Source of the DNA: Psychrobacillus sp044762855
Lineage (GTDB): Bacteria > Bacillota > Bacilli > Bacillales_A > Planococcaceae
Length of the DNA: 64,000 nt
Assembly (NCBI RefSeq): GCF_044762855.1
Contig: NZ_JBIWFB010000001.1
Location: 434,001 to 498,000 of the forward strand
Reading direction: 5' to 3'
The notes under the pieces were generated by a model. The model worked only from the letters and a program-made list of their open reading frames with translations. It was not told where the DNA came from and did not search any database. The translations under genes and the position numbers were made by a program. Each line of letters starts with the position of its first letter. Position 1 is the first letter of the stretch. This document shows positions 26,253-35,800 of this stretch, piece after piece.

Positions 26253-28297
26253 TCCAAAACCTTTGGGCATCATCCAATAAATCAATAGAACCGGATACAC
26301 TAGAAGAACTCACATTTCGTTCCAATTTAATCGGTGCAGATCGTCGCGTTTGCAACTGGGGAGGAGGAAACACTTCTTTCAAAACAACTGCCCTCGACTT
26401 CAAAGGAGAAGAAGTAGATATCATGTGGGTAAAAGGAAGCGGCTCTGACCTTGCAACGATGAAAGAAGCAAATTTCACTGCACTTCAACTAGAACATATT
26501 CTCCCACTTCAAGAAAGAGAAGATATGTCTGACGAAGAGATGGTCGATTACTTAGCTCACTGCATGCAAAACAAATCGCATCCGCGCGCATCTATTGAAA
26601 CACTCTTACATGCGTTCCTTCCGTTCAAGCACGTCGATCACACACACCCAGATAGCATTATTAGCGTTTGCTGTGCGCCAAACGGAAAGGAAATCGCAAA
26701 AGAAATCTTCGGGAACCGATTCGTATGGGTGCCATACATACGCCCCGGATTTTTATTGTCCAAAATGATTGCAGAAGGCGTAAAAAACAATCCAGATGCA
26801 GAACTCGTCCTCATGGAAAAGCATGGTTTAGTCGTTTGGGGAGATACAGCGCGTGAAAGCTACGATAAAACGATACAAGTAATCAACGAAGCAAAAGCAT
26901 ATATAGATAATGAATTAAAGAAAAAATCCGCTTTCGGTGGTCAATCAAAAGAAGGATTTCCACCAGCCAAACGCGAACAACTAGTAAACGAGATTCTTCC
27001 ATATCTTCGTGGACTAGTATCAAAAGAGCAAAGTCAAATCATTACTTACGATGATACAGAAGACGTACTCGAATTCGTCAATAGCGAGCGAGCTGTGCAA
27101 CTCTCTCAAGTTGGAGCAGCCTGCCCCGATCATCTAGTACACACAAAACGCATCCCGCTTTTCATCAACTGGGACGGCAATCTAGAAACAATCAGAACAA
27201 GCATCGAAAACTACCAAATTGCATATAAAAAGTACTTTGAAGACCATGCTTCAGCCGAAGACAAAATGTTTAACCCATCACCACGTGTCATTCTAATTCC
27301 GGGTATCGGCATGATCAACACAGGAAAAGACAAAGCATCTGCCCTTATTAGCGGAGCCCTATACCGCCGTGCGATCACCGTCATGAAAGGCTCAGATGCA
27401 CTGGGAGGATTCACGTCACTTACTGAAGCAGAATCATTCGCCATCGAGTACTGGCCATTAGAGCTATACAAACTATCACTTGCGCCAAAAGAAGCCGAGT
27501 TTTCTAGAAAAGTAGCATTCGTCACGGGTGGAGCAGGAGGAATCGGAAGTGAAACATGCCGCCTACTAGCATCCCAAGGGGCTCATGTCGTCCTCGCCGA
27601 CTTAAATGTAGAAGGTGCGCAAAAAATAGCTAGTGAAATAAACGAAGCATACGGCGAAGGTAGAGCAACCGCAGTGCAGATGGACGTGACAAGCGAAGAA
27701 CAAATCATTTCCGCATTTCAACAAGTAACCCGCACATACGGCGGAGTAGACATACTAGTAAACAATGCAGGTCTAGCAACATCTAGTCCATTCGAAGAGA
27801 CAACGCTAAAAGAATGGAATCTCAATATGAACGTACTCGGAACAGGATACTTCCTCGTCTCCAGAGAAGCATTCAAACTCATGAAAACCCAAGGCATAGG
27901 AGGCAGCATGATATTCATCGGCTCCAAAAACTCCATCTATGCCGGCAAAAATGCATCCGCATACAGCGCAGTAAAAGCACTGGAAGTACATCTGGCACGC
28001 TGCATAGCTACAGAAGGAGGAGACTTCGGCATCCGTGCCAACTCAGTACTACCAGACGCAGTCCTACAAGGCTCAGCTATCTGGGGATCCAAATGGCGTG
28101 AAGAACGAGCAACTGCATACGGCATCGAACCAGATGAACTAGAAGAACATTACCGCAAGCGAACCGTTCTGAAAGAAAATATCTATCCAAGAGACATAGC
28201 CGAAGCAATCGTCTTCTTCGCCTCATCCAAAGCAACCAAAACAACCGGCTGCATGCTAACAGTAGACGGCGGAGTAGCCGCAGCTTTCACAAGATAA
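26249..28297 (+). CDS. Bifunctional aldolase / L-lactaldehyde dehydrogenase (RhaEW/YuxG type)
   Basis: Fusion enzyme of 682 residues. Residues 1 to about 425 form a class II aldolase-type domain (NLIGADRRVCNWGGGNTSFK, WVKGSGSDLATM, HVDHTHPDSIISVC, VLMEKHGLVVWG); residues about 427-682 are a short-chain dehydrogenase with VTGGAGGIGSE, NNAGLATSSP and the catalytic SAYSAVKAL. Known relatives split rhamnulose-1-phosphate and oxidise L-lactaldehyde to L-lactate. In this cluster the dehydrogenase half could also take lactaldehyde from the separate class II aldolase. ATGA overlap with the kinase. The stop codon directly abuts the second palindromic repeat. Confidence 0.93.
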   Translation: MIQNLWASSNKSIEPDTLEELTFRSNLIGADRRVCNWGGGNTSFKTTALDFKGEEVDIMWVKGSGSDLATMKEANFTALQLEHILPLQEREDMSDEEMVDYLAHCMQNKSHPRASIETLLHAFLPFKHVDHTHPDSIISVCCAPNGKEIAKEIFGNRFVWVPYIRPGFLLSKMIAEGVKNNPDAELVLMEKHGLVVWGDTARESYDKTIQVINEAKAYIDNELKKKSAFGGQSKEGFPPAKREQLVNEILPYLRGLVSKEQSQIITYDDTEDVLEFVNSERAVQLSQVGAACPDHLVHTKRIPLFINWDGNLETIRTSIENYQIAYKKYFEDHASAEDKMFNPSPRVILIPGIGMINTGKDKASALISGALYRRAITVMKGSDALGGFTSLTEAESFAIEYWPLELYKLSLAPKEAEFSRKVAFVTGGAGGIGSETCRLLASQGAHVVLADLNVEGAQKIASEINEAYGEGRATAVQMDVTSEEQIISAFQQVTRTYGGVDILVNNAGLATSSPFEETTLKEWNLNMNVLGTGYFLVSREAFKLMKTQGIGGSMIFIGSKNSIYAGKNASAYSAVKALEVHLARCIATEGGDFGIRANSVLPDAVLQGSAIWGSKWREERATAYGIEPDELEEHYRKRTVLKENIYPRDIAEAIVFFASSKATKTTGCMLTVDGGVAAAFTR

Positions 28298-28337
28298 TTG
28301 TTACGGGTGCCAGGCACCCGTAACAATCCTGTAACAA
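28298..28337. repeat. GGTGCC-A-GGCACC palindromic repeat, copy 2 (REP-like)
   Basis: Perfect palindrome with 14-bp arms (TTGTTACGGGTGCC / GGCACCCGTAACAA) around a central A, 28298-28326, followed by TCCTGTAACAA as in copy 1. It begins one base after the stop codon of the aldolase/dehydrogenase gene. Confidence 0.88.
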
Positions 28338-28354
28338 AACTCTAAAATCCAGAT

Positions 28355-28423
28355 CAATCGGACTGCAAGTTCAACAAACAGGACACCGAGTCCCACAAAG
28401 CGACCCACCAGTCCAACAAACTC
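28355..28423 (+). repeat. 21-bp-period degenerate repeat array C (about three units)
   Basis: Units begin at 28355, 28376 and 28397, exactly 21 bp apart, with cores AAGTTCAACAAA, GAGTCCCACAAA and CAGTCCAACAAA. The core resembles GAGTACCACATAA of the arrays at 2225 and 3414, suggesting a related but diverged family. Confidence 0.7.
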
Positions 28424-28424
28424 A

Positions 28425-28457
28425 AAAAAAGTCGCTTCCAACCGAAGCGACTTTTTT
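28425..28457. terminator. Terminator between sugar operon and lutABC
   Basis: Perfect stem AAAAAAGTCGCTTC / GAAGCGACTTTTTT with a five-base loop. The A-run and T-run on both sides make it bidirectional. It separates the fucose genes from lutA. Confidence 0.9.
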
Positions 28458-28475
28458 CAGAAAGGAAGAACGAAC

Positions 28476-29201
28476 ATGCGCGTAACTCTATTCTCCACAT
28501 GCCTAGTCGACCTATTCCAGCCAAACGTCGGCATCGCAACGGTGGAACTACTCGAAAAACTAGGCTGCGAAATTGACTACCCAACTGGTCAAATCTGCTG
28601 TGGTCAACCCGCCTACAACAGCGGCTACCTTCACGAAGCAAAACCAGCAATGAAGCATTTGCTCGAAACGTTCCAACACGCCGAATATATCGTCACACCA
28701 TCCGGCTCATGCGCACTCATGCTAAAAGAATATGAACATATTTTCCGAGACGACCCAATATGGCACACAATCGCCAAACAAGTAGCAGACAAAACGTACG
28801 AACTCACCCAATTCATCGTCCATGTGCTAGGTGTCACCAAAGTAGACACATCCCTACCAGGAAAAGCCGTATTCCACACATCATGCCACATGACCAGACT
28901 TTTAAAAGCAAAAGAAGAGGCAAAAACGCTTTTAAACAATGTCGATAATCTGGAAATAAAACCACTAAAAGGACAAGAACAATGTTGCGGTTTCGGAGGG
29001 ACCTTCTCCGTCAAAATGGGGGATATCTCCGCCGAAATGGTCAAAGAAAAAGTAACCAACATCATGACTGCAGATATCGATTACTTAATAGGAGCAGATT
29101 GTGGTTGTCTCATGAACATAGGAGGTCGCCTATCACGCGAAAGCCAACCCGTCCAAGTGCTCCATATTGCCGAAGTATTAAACCGAGGAATGGAGGAATA
29201 A
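28476..29201 (+). CDS. lutA: L-lactate utilization protein LutA (Fe-S oxidoreductase subunit)
   Basis: Subunit of the LutABC complex that oxidises L-lactate to pyruvate. 241 residues with two CCG-type cysteine-rich motifs: CGQPAYNSGY following Gln-Ile-Cys-Cys near residue 40, and CCGFGGTFSVKMG near residue 170, plus CLMNIGG. The start follows AAAGGAAG. lutB begins two bases after its stop. Placement directly after a pathway that ends in L-lactate supports a shared physiological role. No LutR-type regulator is in the window. Confidence 0.95.
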   Translation: MRVTLFSTCLVDLFQPNVGIATVELLEKLGCEIDYPTGQICCGQPAYNSGYLHEAKPAMKHLLETFQHAEYIVTPSGSCALMLKEYEHIFRDDPIWHTIAKQVADKTYELTQFIVHVLGVTKVDTSLPGKAVFHTSCHMTRLLKAKEEAKTLLNNVDNLEIKPLKGQEQCCGFGGTFSVKMGDISAEMVKEKVTNIMTADIDYLIGADCGCLMNIGGRLSRESQPVQVLHIAEVLNRGMEE

Positions 29202-29203
29202 CA

Positions 29204-30628
29204 ATGTCCATCAAAATAAAGCAAGGACCATTCAAAAAACGTCTAGAATCCGAACTCCAAAATGACTTTATGCGTAAAGCCGTATCTAATGCCCAAGATG
29301 GCCTTGGAGCACGAAGAAACCTCGCAACCGAACAACTAGGCGAATGGGAAAAATGGAGAGAAGCAGGACAAGAAATCCGCCAACATACCGTAGACAATCT
29401 TGCGCACTACTTAGAACAATTCAGCGAGCAAGTAACGAAAAGTGGCGGACATGTCTTTTTCGCGAAAGACGACAAAGAAGCTACCCAATACATCCAACAA
29501 GTCGTACAACAAAAGAACGCCCAAAAAATCGTCAAATCCAAATCGATGGTCACCGAAGAAATCAGCCTAAACCAAGCACTCGAAGCGATTGGCTGTGAGG
29601 TGGTTGAAACGGACCTAGGAGAATACATTCTGCAAATCGACGATCACGACCCACCATCCCATATCGTCGCACCCGCATTACATAAAAAGAAAGAACAAAT
29701 CCGAGACGTCTTCGTCGAAAAACTCGGCTACACAAAATCCGCCGATCCAGACGAACTCGCAAAACACGCCCGCTATACATTGAGAGAAAAGTTTCTAGAA
29801 GCTGAAGTCGGTATCACAGGCTGTAACTTCGGAGTAGCAGAAAGCGGCACTATCTGTCTTGTTACTAATGAAGGAAATGCTCGCTTAGTCACAACCATCC
29901 CTAAAACACAAATTACCGTCATGGGAATGGAGCGGCTCGTACCAACATTCGAAGATTTAGACATTATGGTTAGCCTCCTTACTAGAGCTGCTGTCGGCCA
30001 GCGCCTTACAAGCTATATCACGCTACTCACAGGACCGAAAAAGCAAGAAGAAATAGATGGTCCGGAAGAATTGCACGTCGTAATCGTAGACAATGGGCGC
30101 TCAAAAATACTCGGTACAGACTTTCAGGAAATACTACAATGTATCCGATGCGGAGCCTGTTTAAACGTCTGCCCAGTTTACCGTCATATCGGAGGACACT
30201 CATACGGCTCCATTTACCCAGGACCTGTCGGAGCAGTACTGACACCACTACTCGACGGATACGAAGACCATAAAGAATTACCATACGCTTCAACCCTTTG
30301 TGGAGCATGCACAGACGTCTGCCCAGTGAAAATACCGTTACACAATTTACTATTAAAACATCGTCAAAAAATCGTAGAAACAGAAGGAAAAGCACCTATT
30401 AGCGAAAGGCTCATGATGAAAGCATTTGGCTTCGGCGCATCTACAAACGCGGTATATACAGGTGGTTCCAAAATGGCAGCAGTCAGCCTCAAAATGCTAT
30501 TAAAAAACAAACAAAAAATCTCGAACGGTCCAGGACTCCTAAAAGAATGGACGAACAGTCGAGACTTCCCAACACCTAAACAAAGCCGGTTCCGTGATTG
30601 GATGAAAGAAAGAGAGGAGACCCAATGA
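29204..30628 (+). CDS. lutB: L-lactate utilization protein LutB (Fe-S)
   Basis: Central iron-sulfur subunit of the lactate-oxidising complex. From ATG 29204 (ribosome site GGAGGAAT) it has 474 residues, the LutB length. The N-terminal LUD domain contains VGITGCNFGVAESGTICLVTNEGNARLVT; two 4Fe-4S motifs follow, CIRCGACLNVCPVY and CGACTDVCPVKIPL. The stop overlaps lutC as ATGA. No anomalies. Confidence 0.96.
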   Translation: MSIKIKQGPFKKRLESELQNDFMRKAVSNAQDGLGARRNLATEQLGEWEKWREAGQEIRQHTVDNLAHYLEQFSEQVTKSGGHVFFAKDDKEATQYIQQVVQQKNAQKIVKSKSMVTEEISLNQALEAIGCEVVETDLGEYILQIDDHDPPSHIVAPALHKKKEQIRDVFVEKLGYTKSADPDELAKHARYTLREKFLEAEVGITGCNFGVAESGTICLVTNEGNARLVTTIPKTQITVMGMERLVPTFEDLDIMVSLLTRAAVGQRLTSYITLLTGPKKQEEIDGPEELHVVIVDNGRSKILGTDFQEILQCIRCGACLNVCPVYRHIGGHSYGSIYPGPVGAVLTPLLDGYEDHKELPYASTLCGACTDVCPVKIPLHNLLLKHRQKIVETEGKAPISERLMMKAFGFGASTNAVYTGGSKMAAVSLKMLLKNKQKISNGPGLLKEWTNSRDFPTPKQSRFRDWMKEREETQ

Positions 30629-31245
30629 CTAAACTAGCAAGAAAGCAAATAGAAGGTCCCGTATCGAGCGTCTACAGTGCAATCGAAACAAACTCTCTCA
30701 AACAAGTATTTATCGAATCGGCTAAACTAATCCGAGCAGAAATCATCGAAACAACACCAACCAATCTAATAAACGAATTAAATAATATAATAGAAGGAAC
30801 TCCTGTAAATGAAATACTATCATCCATTCATGGAGCAACCGATTCACTAGAAACCTGGCTCGATAATAACACAAACAAATGGAATCCAATTCTTGGTGAT
30901 CAAAACATCACCAATGCCGAACGAGCAAAAATAGGCATCACATACTGCGACCAAGCATTAGCAGAATCCGGCACAGTAGTACTCCTAAACGAAAACAACA
31001 AAGGAAGATCTGTCAGTCTACTTCCAGAAATCCATATCGTACTTATTCCAGTAGAAGTAATCGTCCCACGCTTAAAAGAAAGCATGAGGGACCTGCACGA
31101 ACGCGTAAAACAAGGAAAGTCGATCCCATCCTGTGTTAACTATATAACAGGTCCAAGCAATTCCGCCGACATAGAAAGCTATCTAGTAGTCGGCGTACAT
31201 GGACCTTTACGCACAATATATATCATCATTGACGAAGAAACATAA
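30625..31245 (+). CDS. lutC: L-lactate utilization protein LutC
   Basis: LUD-domain subunit of LutABC, 206 residues from ATG 30625 (ribosome site GAGAGGAG). Conserved segments are GITYCDQALAESGTVVLL and the C-terminal NYITGPSNSADIESYLVVGVHGP. It is somewhat shorter than typical LutC (about 240 residues), with the shortfall in the N-terminal half, but no frameshift is visible. Last gene of the lut unit; no clear terminator follows. Confidence 0.93.
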   Translation: MTKLARKQIEGPVSSVYSAIETNSLKQVFIESAKLIRAEIIETTPTNLINELNNIIEGTPVNEILSSIHGATDSLETWLDNNTNKWNPILGDQNITNAERAKIGITYCDQALAESGTVVLLNENNKGRSVSLLPEIHIVLIPVEVIVPRLKESMRDLHERVKQGKSIPSCVNYITGPSNSADIESYLVVGVHGPLRTIYIIIDEET

Positions 31246-31364
31246 CAATTTGTTTACAATAGAAATGAAAGCTTAATACTACAAAAAATTTTGACAAAAA
31301 TAATGCTAAGACGATTTAACTAGTATATACAACTTTTCTACTCTATTAAAAAGGAGGCTTTAAA

Positions 31365-32225
31365 ATGCTAGGATCTATAGAAGCAGGTGGTACAAAGATG
31401 AACTGTGCAATCGGCGATGAAAACGGCAATATCATAAAACAAGCACAATTCCAAACAACTTCACCAGCTGAAAACATGCCACAACTCACCAACTTTTTCA
31501 TAGAAAACCGAGTAACAGCAATCGGAATCGGCGCTTTCGGTCCAGTAAGCATTGACCGAGAAAGCGAATTATATGGAACAATACTAGACACACCAAAACT
31601 AGCATGGCGCTTCTTTCCATTCCTTAAAACATTAAAAGATAACCTAAACATCCCAATCGAACTGCAAAGCGACGTAAACGTAGCCGCGCTAGGAGAAGCG
31701 GTATATGGTGCGGGAACTGAAGATAAAACCGTCCTATACATCACAATAGGGACAGGAATCGGCGGGGGAGTAGTCGTAAACAAACAATTCCTACCTACCG
31801 CCCAACACCCCGAAATGGGTCATGTATGGATTAAACGAATACCTAAAGACACAGCGCCAAGCAATTGCCCATTCCATACAGACTGCTTCGAAGGACTAGC
31901 ATCCGGTCCAGCAATCGAAAAAAGGTGGAATACAAACGCAAAAAATCTCCCAGCAAACCATATTGCATGGGAGACGGAAGCAAACTATATCGCACAAGGG
32001 GTCTACCAAATGATGCTCGCCCACGCACCCGACCGTATTATCATTGGTGGAGGGGTAATGAAACAACCTCAACTCCTCCCGAAAATAAAACAAAACATGA
32101 AAGATCAACTAAATGGCTACACTTACTATCCAGCACTTGCTAATCTAGATGAAACAATTGTCTTACCAGCATTAGGGGAGAATGCGGGGCTGATCGGAGG
32201 ATTAGTGTTTGCTTCTCAAATATAA
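31365..32225 (+). CDS. ROK-family fructokinase
   Basis: ATP-dependent sugar kinase, probably for fructose, 286 residues. ROK features: N-terminal phosphate loop IEAGGTKMNCAIG, FGPVSID, sugar-site region SDVNVAALGEAVYG, TIGTGIGGGVVVN, and zinc-binding HPEMGHVW...CPFHTDCFEGLASGPA in which His and three Cys/His form the ROK zinc site. GGGVM and GENAGLIGG mark the C-terminal half. AAGGAGG precedes the ATG. It stands alone, with terminators behind it and a 119-base gap before it. Confidence 0.92.
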   Translation: MLGSIEAGGTKMNCAIGDENGNIIKQAQFQTTSPAENMPQLTNFFIENRVTAIGIGAFGPVSIDRESELYGTILDTPKLAWRFFPFLKTLKDNLNIPIELQSDVNVAALGEAVYGAGTEDKTVLYITIGTGIGGGVVVNKQFLPTAQHPEMGHVWIKRIPKDTAPSNCPFHTDCFEGLASGPAIEKRWNTNAKNLPANHIAWETEANYIAQGVYQMMLAHAPDRIIIGGGVMKQPQLLPKIKQNMKDQLNGYTYYPALANLDETIVLPALGENAGLIGGLVFASQI

Positions 32226-32230
32226 AAAAA

Positions 32231-32300
32231 CGCCTTCTGCATTAACAAAAGGCGATAAAATAAGAAAAGAAGCATCCGAAGTTCAGATGCTTCTTTTCTT
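32231..32300. terminator. Two tandem hairpins after fructokinase
   Basis: A short stem CGCCTT / AAGGCG (32231-32254), then a perfect 15-bp stem AAGAAAAGAAGCATC / GATGCTTCTTTTCTT (32262-32300). The second has A-rich and T-rich flanks and is likely bidirectional. Confidence 0.85.
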
Positions 32301-32685
32301 GAGCGATAAAACGAAGGAAGTAGAAGGCTGCACACTAATGAATGTACAAACAAGTTTACGGCGTTACACGTCTGTAAGTAACCTTCTATACTGTACATCA
32401 TAACATAAATTTTAAAAAATGCACGCATTTACACAAAGAAATTTAAAATAAATTAATTCATTAAGAGAAATCTACTATAATATTAAACAAAAAAATAGCA
32501 AGAAAATTCTATTTAACGAAAAAAACAAGTATGGGTAATCTAACCTTCTAAAAATGGTAATAATTATTCAGAAAAAAAGGTAGCATAAATTTTAATATTC
32601 CTGTAATATGGAACATGTAATAGAGTCCTTGGTGCTTTCAAAACATCATCCTCAAAAATAAACTGGTAATCTTTTAGGTTTCTAG
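32301..32685. other. Long A/T-rich region upstream of S-layer gene
   Basis: About 385 bases without a supportable gene. It is strongly A/T-rich, as expected for upstream elements of a highly expressed S-layer gene. No hairpin with a T-run or recognisable riboswitch was seen. Confidence 0.5.
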
Positions 32686-32714
32686 TTGATTTTAACATAA
32701 GAGTTTTGTATACT
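32686..32714 (+). promoter_or_regulatory. Promoter of S-layer-type gene
   Basis: TTGATT (32686-32691), 17-base spacer, TATACT (32709-32714). It predicts a 5' untranslated leader of about 90 bases before the AAGGGAG ribosome site and ATG at 32812. Confidence 0.75.
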
Positions 32715-32811
32715 CATATATTAGTTAGGGTGATGATATTGGACGCTATCAAGCGACCGGCGTTACACACTACAAAATTGCAACACACAAGCGAAGGGAG
32801 ATCACAAGTTT

Positions 32812-35800
32812 ATGAAGAAAAAAGCTATCAAAATTGCAGCTTCAACTGCAGTAGCAGCTTCAGCATTCGTTGCAGCAGCACCAGCACAACAAGCTGACGC
32901 AGCAACTAATGTAAAACAATTAGTAACAAACGCACAAAATGCAGGTACAGTATTAAAATGGGCTATCTCAGTAGAAGGTTCTGCTGATTACAAAACACGT
33001 CCATACGATCAATTCAATGCAGCTAAAAAAGCTATCGCAGCAGCAGAAGCAGCAGCAGCTAAATTATCTGTAGATGAAAAATTACAAGTAACAGCACAAC
33101 TTGTTGAACCAAAATTACAAGTTTTCCGTGCTACATCTTATATCGATGCTATCACTTCAAGTGAAAAAATCGTTGACTTAACTGCTGATCTTAATGCAGC
33201 AATCACATCTGGAGATCTTGGTAAAGTAGAAACTATTTACCATGCAGCATCTTTCGAATACAAAACAAAACAAGCTAAATTACTTGACCGTGTATACGGA
33301 CAATCTACTCGTGACGGTATCCGTAACGCTGTTAAACCAGCTATGGAAGCTTCACTTGAGTCAGTTAAATATGACGTTACAGTTAAAATGCACTTAGATA
33401 AAGCTTCTGCTTTAATCAAAGACAACAAGTTAGAAGAAGCTGCTGCAGAACTTGCAAAAGCTGACTACAACTTAACTCTTAAAGATGCGAAATTCACTTT
33501 CAAATCTCAATTAGAGAAAAGCTATGCTGATGTAGCAGCTTCACTTCCACTACAAGCAATTTCTGCTTCTGGTGATGGTAAAAACACTGTTACAGTTAAA
33601 TTCTCTAAAGCTTATACATTAGATAAAAACCTTACAACTTTAGAAGCTGGTCAATTTAAAATCAACGGTTTAACAGTACAATCTGCTAAACTTTCAGATG
33701 ACAAAAAATCTGTTATTTTAACAACTTCTACACAAAAAGCTGACACTGAGTACACTGTTACTTGGCAAGGTAAATCGGTTTCATTCAAAACTGCAGCTGT
33801 AGCTGATACTTCAGGTATTGCAGTTAACGAAACTGATGTAGCTTATGTTGAAGCTACAGATTCACGTACTTACAATGTTAAATTAACAAACACTGACGGA
33901 ACTCCTTATGTTGGTCGTGTAACTGTTGACTTAAACCAAGTTAATAAAGATGGAAAAGTTACTGGTACATCTGCAGCGGTAATCACTTCTGTAAATGGTC
34001 AACCAATCACTACATCTGCTCACTCATGGACTGGTGTAACTGATTCTAATGGTAACTTAGTGTTCACAATTGCAGCAGCTTATAACTCAAATGCTGACAC
34101 TACTTCAGTTACTTATGTAGAACCAAAACTATCTAAACTTGATGGCGACAAAAAGACTAAAGTTGCATCTGTAACTCACTTCTTCCAATTACAAAAAAAT
34201 AACGTAATTGAAGAACTTACTATTACTGACCTATACGTATCTGCAGCTAACGACTATGTTTATGCAGAAGGTAAAAAATACAAATGGGATAGCAACGATG
34301 CATTCTTCATCCGTGGACAAAAAGTTTCACAAGAAGCATTCGAAGCTGCTCTATCAGATGGCGATACTTTAACAGTTGATTACAAAACTAATGCTGCTAA
34401 CGTATCAACTTGGAACATCACAGTTGATGTAACTAAATCAGCAAACACTGGATTTACAAATCCTAAAGCTGACGTACGTTTCGACGGTTTCAACTATGAC
34501 CTAAGTGGTAAAGGCCAAGCTGGAAACACTGTAAAAGTTTACCGTGGTAATGACTTAATGGGTACTACTACAGTAAATTCTGATGGTACTTGGACTCTAA
34601 GAGCAGTTAACTTAACTCAAGATTCTGCTAACGTATTTGAAGCATACCAATATGCTCCAGGTAAAGATGGAGTTAAAGGAAACAATGCTGAAAGCACAAC
34701 ACCAGCTAAGAGAACAATCTTTGAAGGTGCATTTGCTTCAACTGGAATCACTTTAACTGACAAAGGTGATGCTGGACTATCTGTTTCAGATGAATTAACA
34801 TTCTCATTCTTAAACAATCCAGGACATGGTCATGAATTTAAAGAAGATTTAGAAGGTACTATCACAGTTAGCGATAATTTAAGCCGCAAAGCTGTATATG
34901 ATGTTGAATACGTAAATGCTACTACACTTAAAGTAGTTAAAGTTGTATCTTCTGATAGAGGTTACCAACCTACTTCAGCACTTACTATCGAATCAACTAC
35001 TGGCGTAGTTAACCAAGATGAACTTGCTTACAATGTATCAGTTTCTAAAGATAAAGGTACTGCAACAATTGGTTATGGCGTTGCAACTCCAGTTTCTGGT
35101 GCTGTTACATTTGAAGACACTGCTAACAAAGTAATTTATGTTAACAATGTTGCTTACGTTCTTGGAGCTGGTACTATCCTTAAAACAGCACAAGGTTCAG
35201 TTATCACAACAGGTGATGCAAACATCTTTACTGCTCTAGCTGTAAATGACGAAGTTTCAAATGTTACTGTAGCAAATGGTGTTGTTACTTCATTAGTAGG
35301 TACAAAAGTAGCTAGCCAAACACTTTTAGCTAAACCAACTGTTGATGCTATCGCAGCATTCACAAAACCTAATGCGACTCAAGCAGAAGTAAATACTGCA
35401 AGAGGTCTTTATGATGCATTAACACCAGCATTAAAAGACATTGTAACAAACTATGCACTATTAACAGCTGAAGAAGCTAAATTAGGTGGCGCTCAACAAG
35501 CAATCGTTAACTCAGATACTTCAGCGTTAACAATTGTTGGAGACTTGAATAATGTTGTTGCTGACTTAACATTAGCTGCAGCAGGTGTATCTGGTCAAAC
35601 AGGTGTTACTTGGACTTCAAGTGATGCAACAGTAGTAACTAATGCGGGTGTTATAACACGTCCTTCATTCACTACTGGAGATAAAGCAGTTACATTAACT
35701 GCAACAATTGCATCTACTGCTGTTCCAACAGTTAAAACTACAAAAGTATTTAATGTAGTAGTAAAAGCAGCTGCAGCTACTGATGCTGAAAAAGCAGCAG

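Noticed and set aside
28355..28423. CRISPR or tRNA remnant near lutA
   Set aside because: Period is 21 bp, repeats are degenerate and no cloverleaf can be drawn.
31261..31335. TTGACA box upstream of fructokinase as a promoter
   Set aside because: The nearest TATATA is about 27 bases away, too far for a normal spacer; not listed as a promoter.
32706..32897. 63-codon open frame across the S-layer gene start
   Set aside because: It lies over the promoter -10 and ribosome site of the S-layer gene in another frame; S-layer translation is far better supported.
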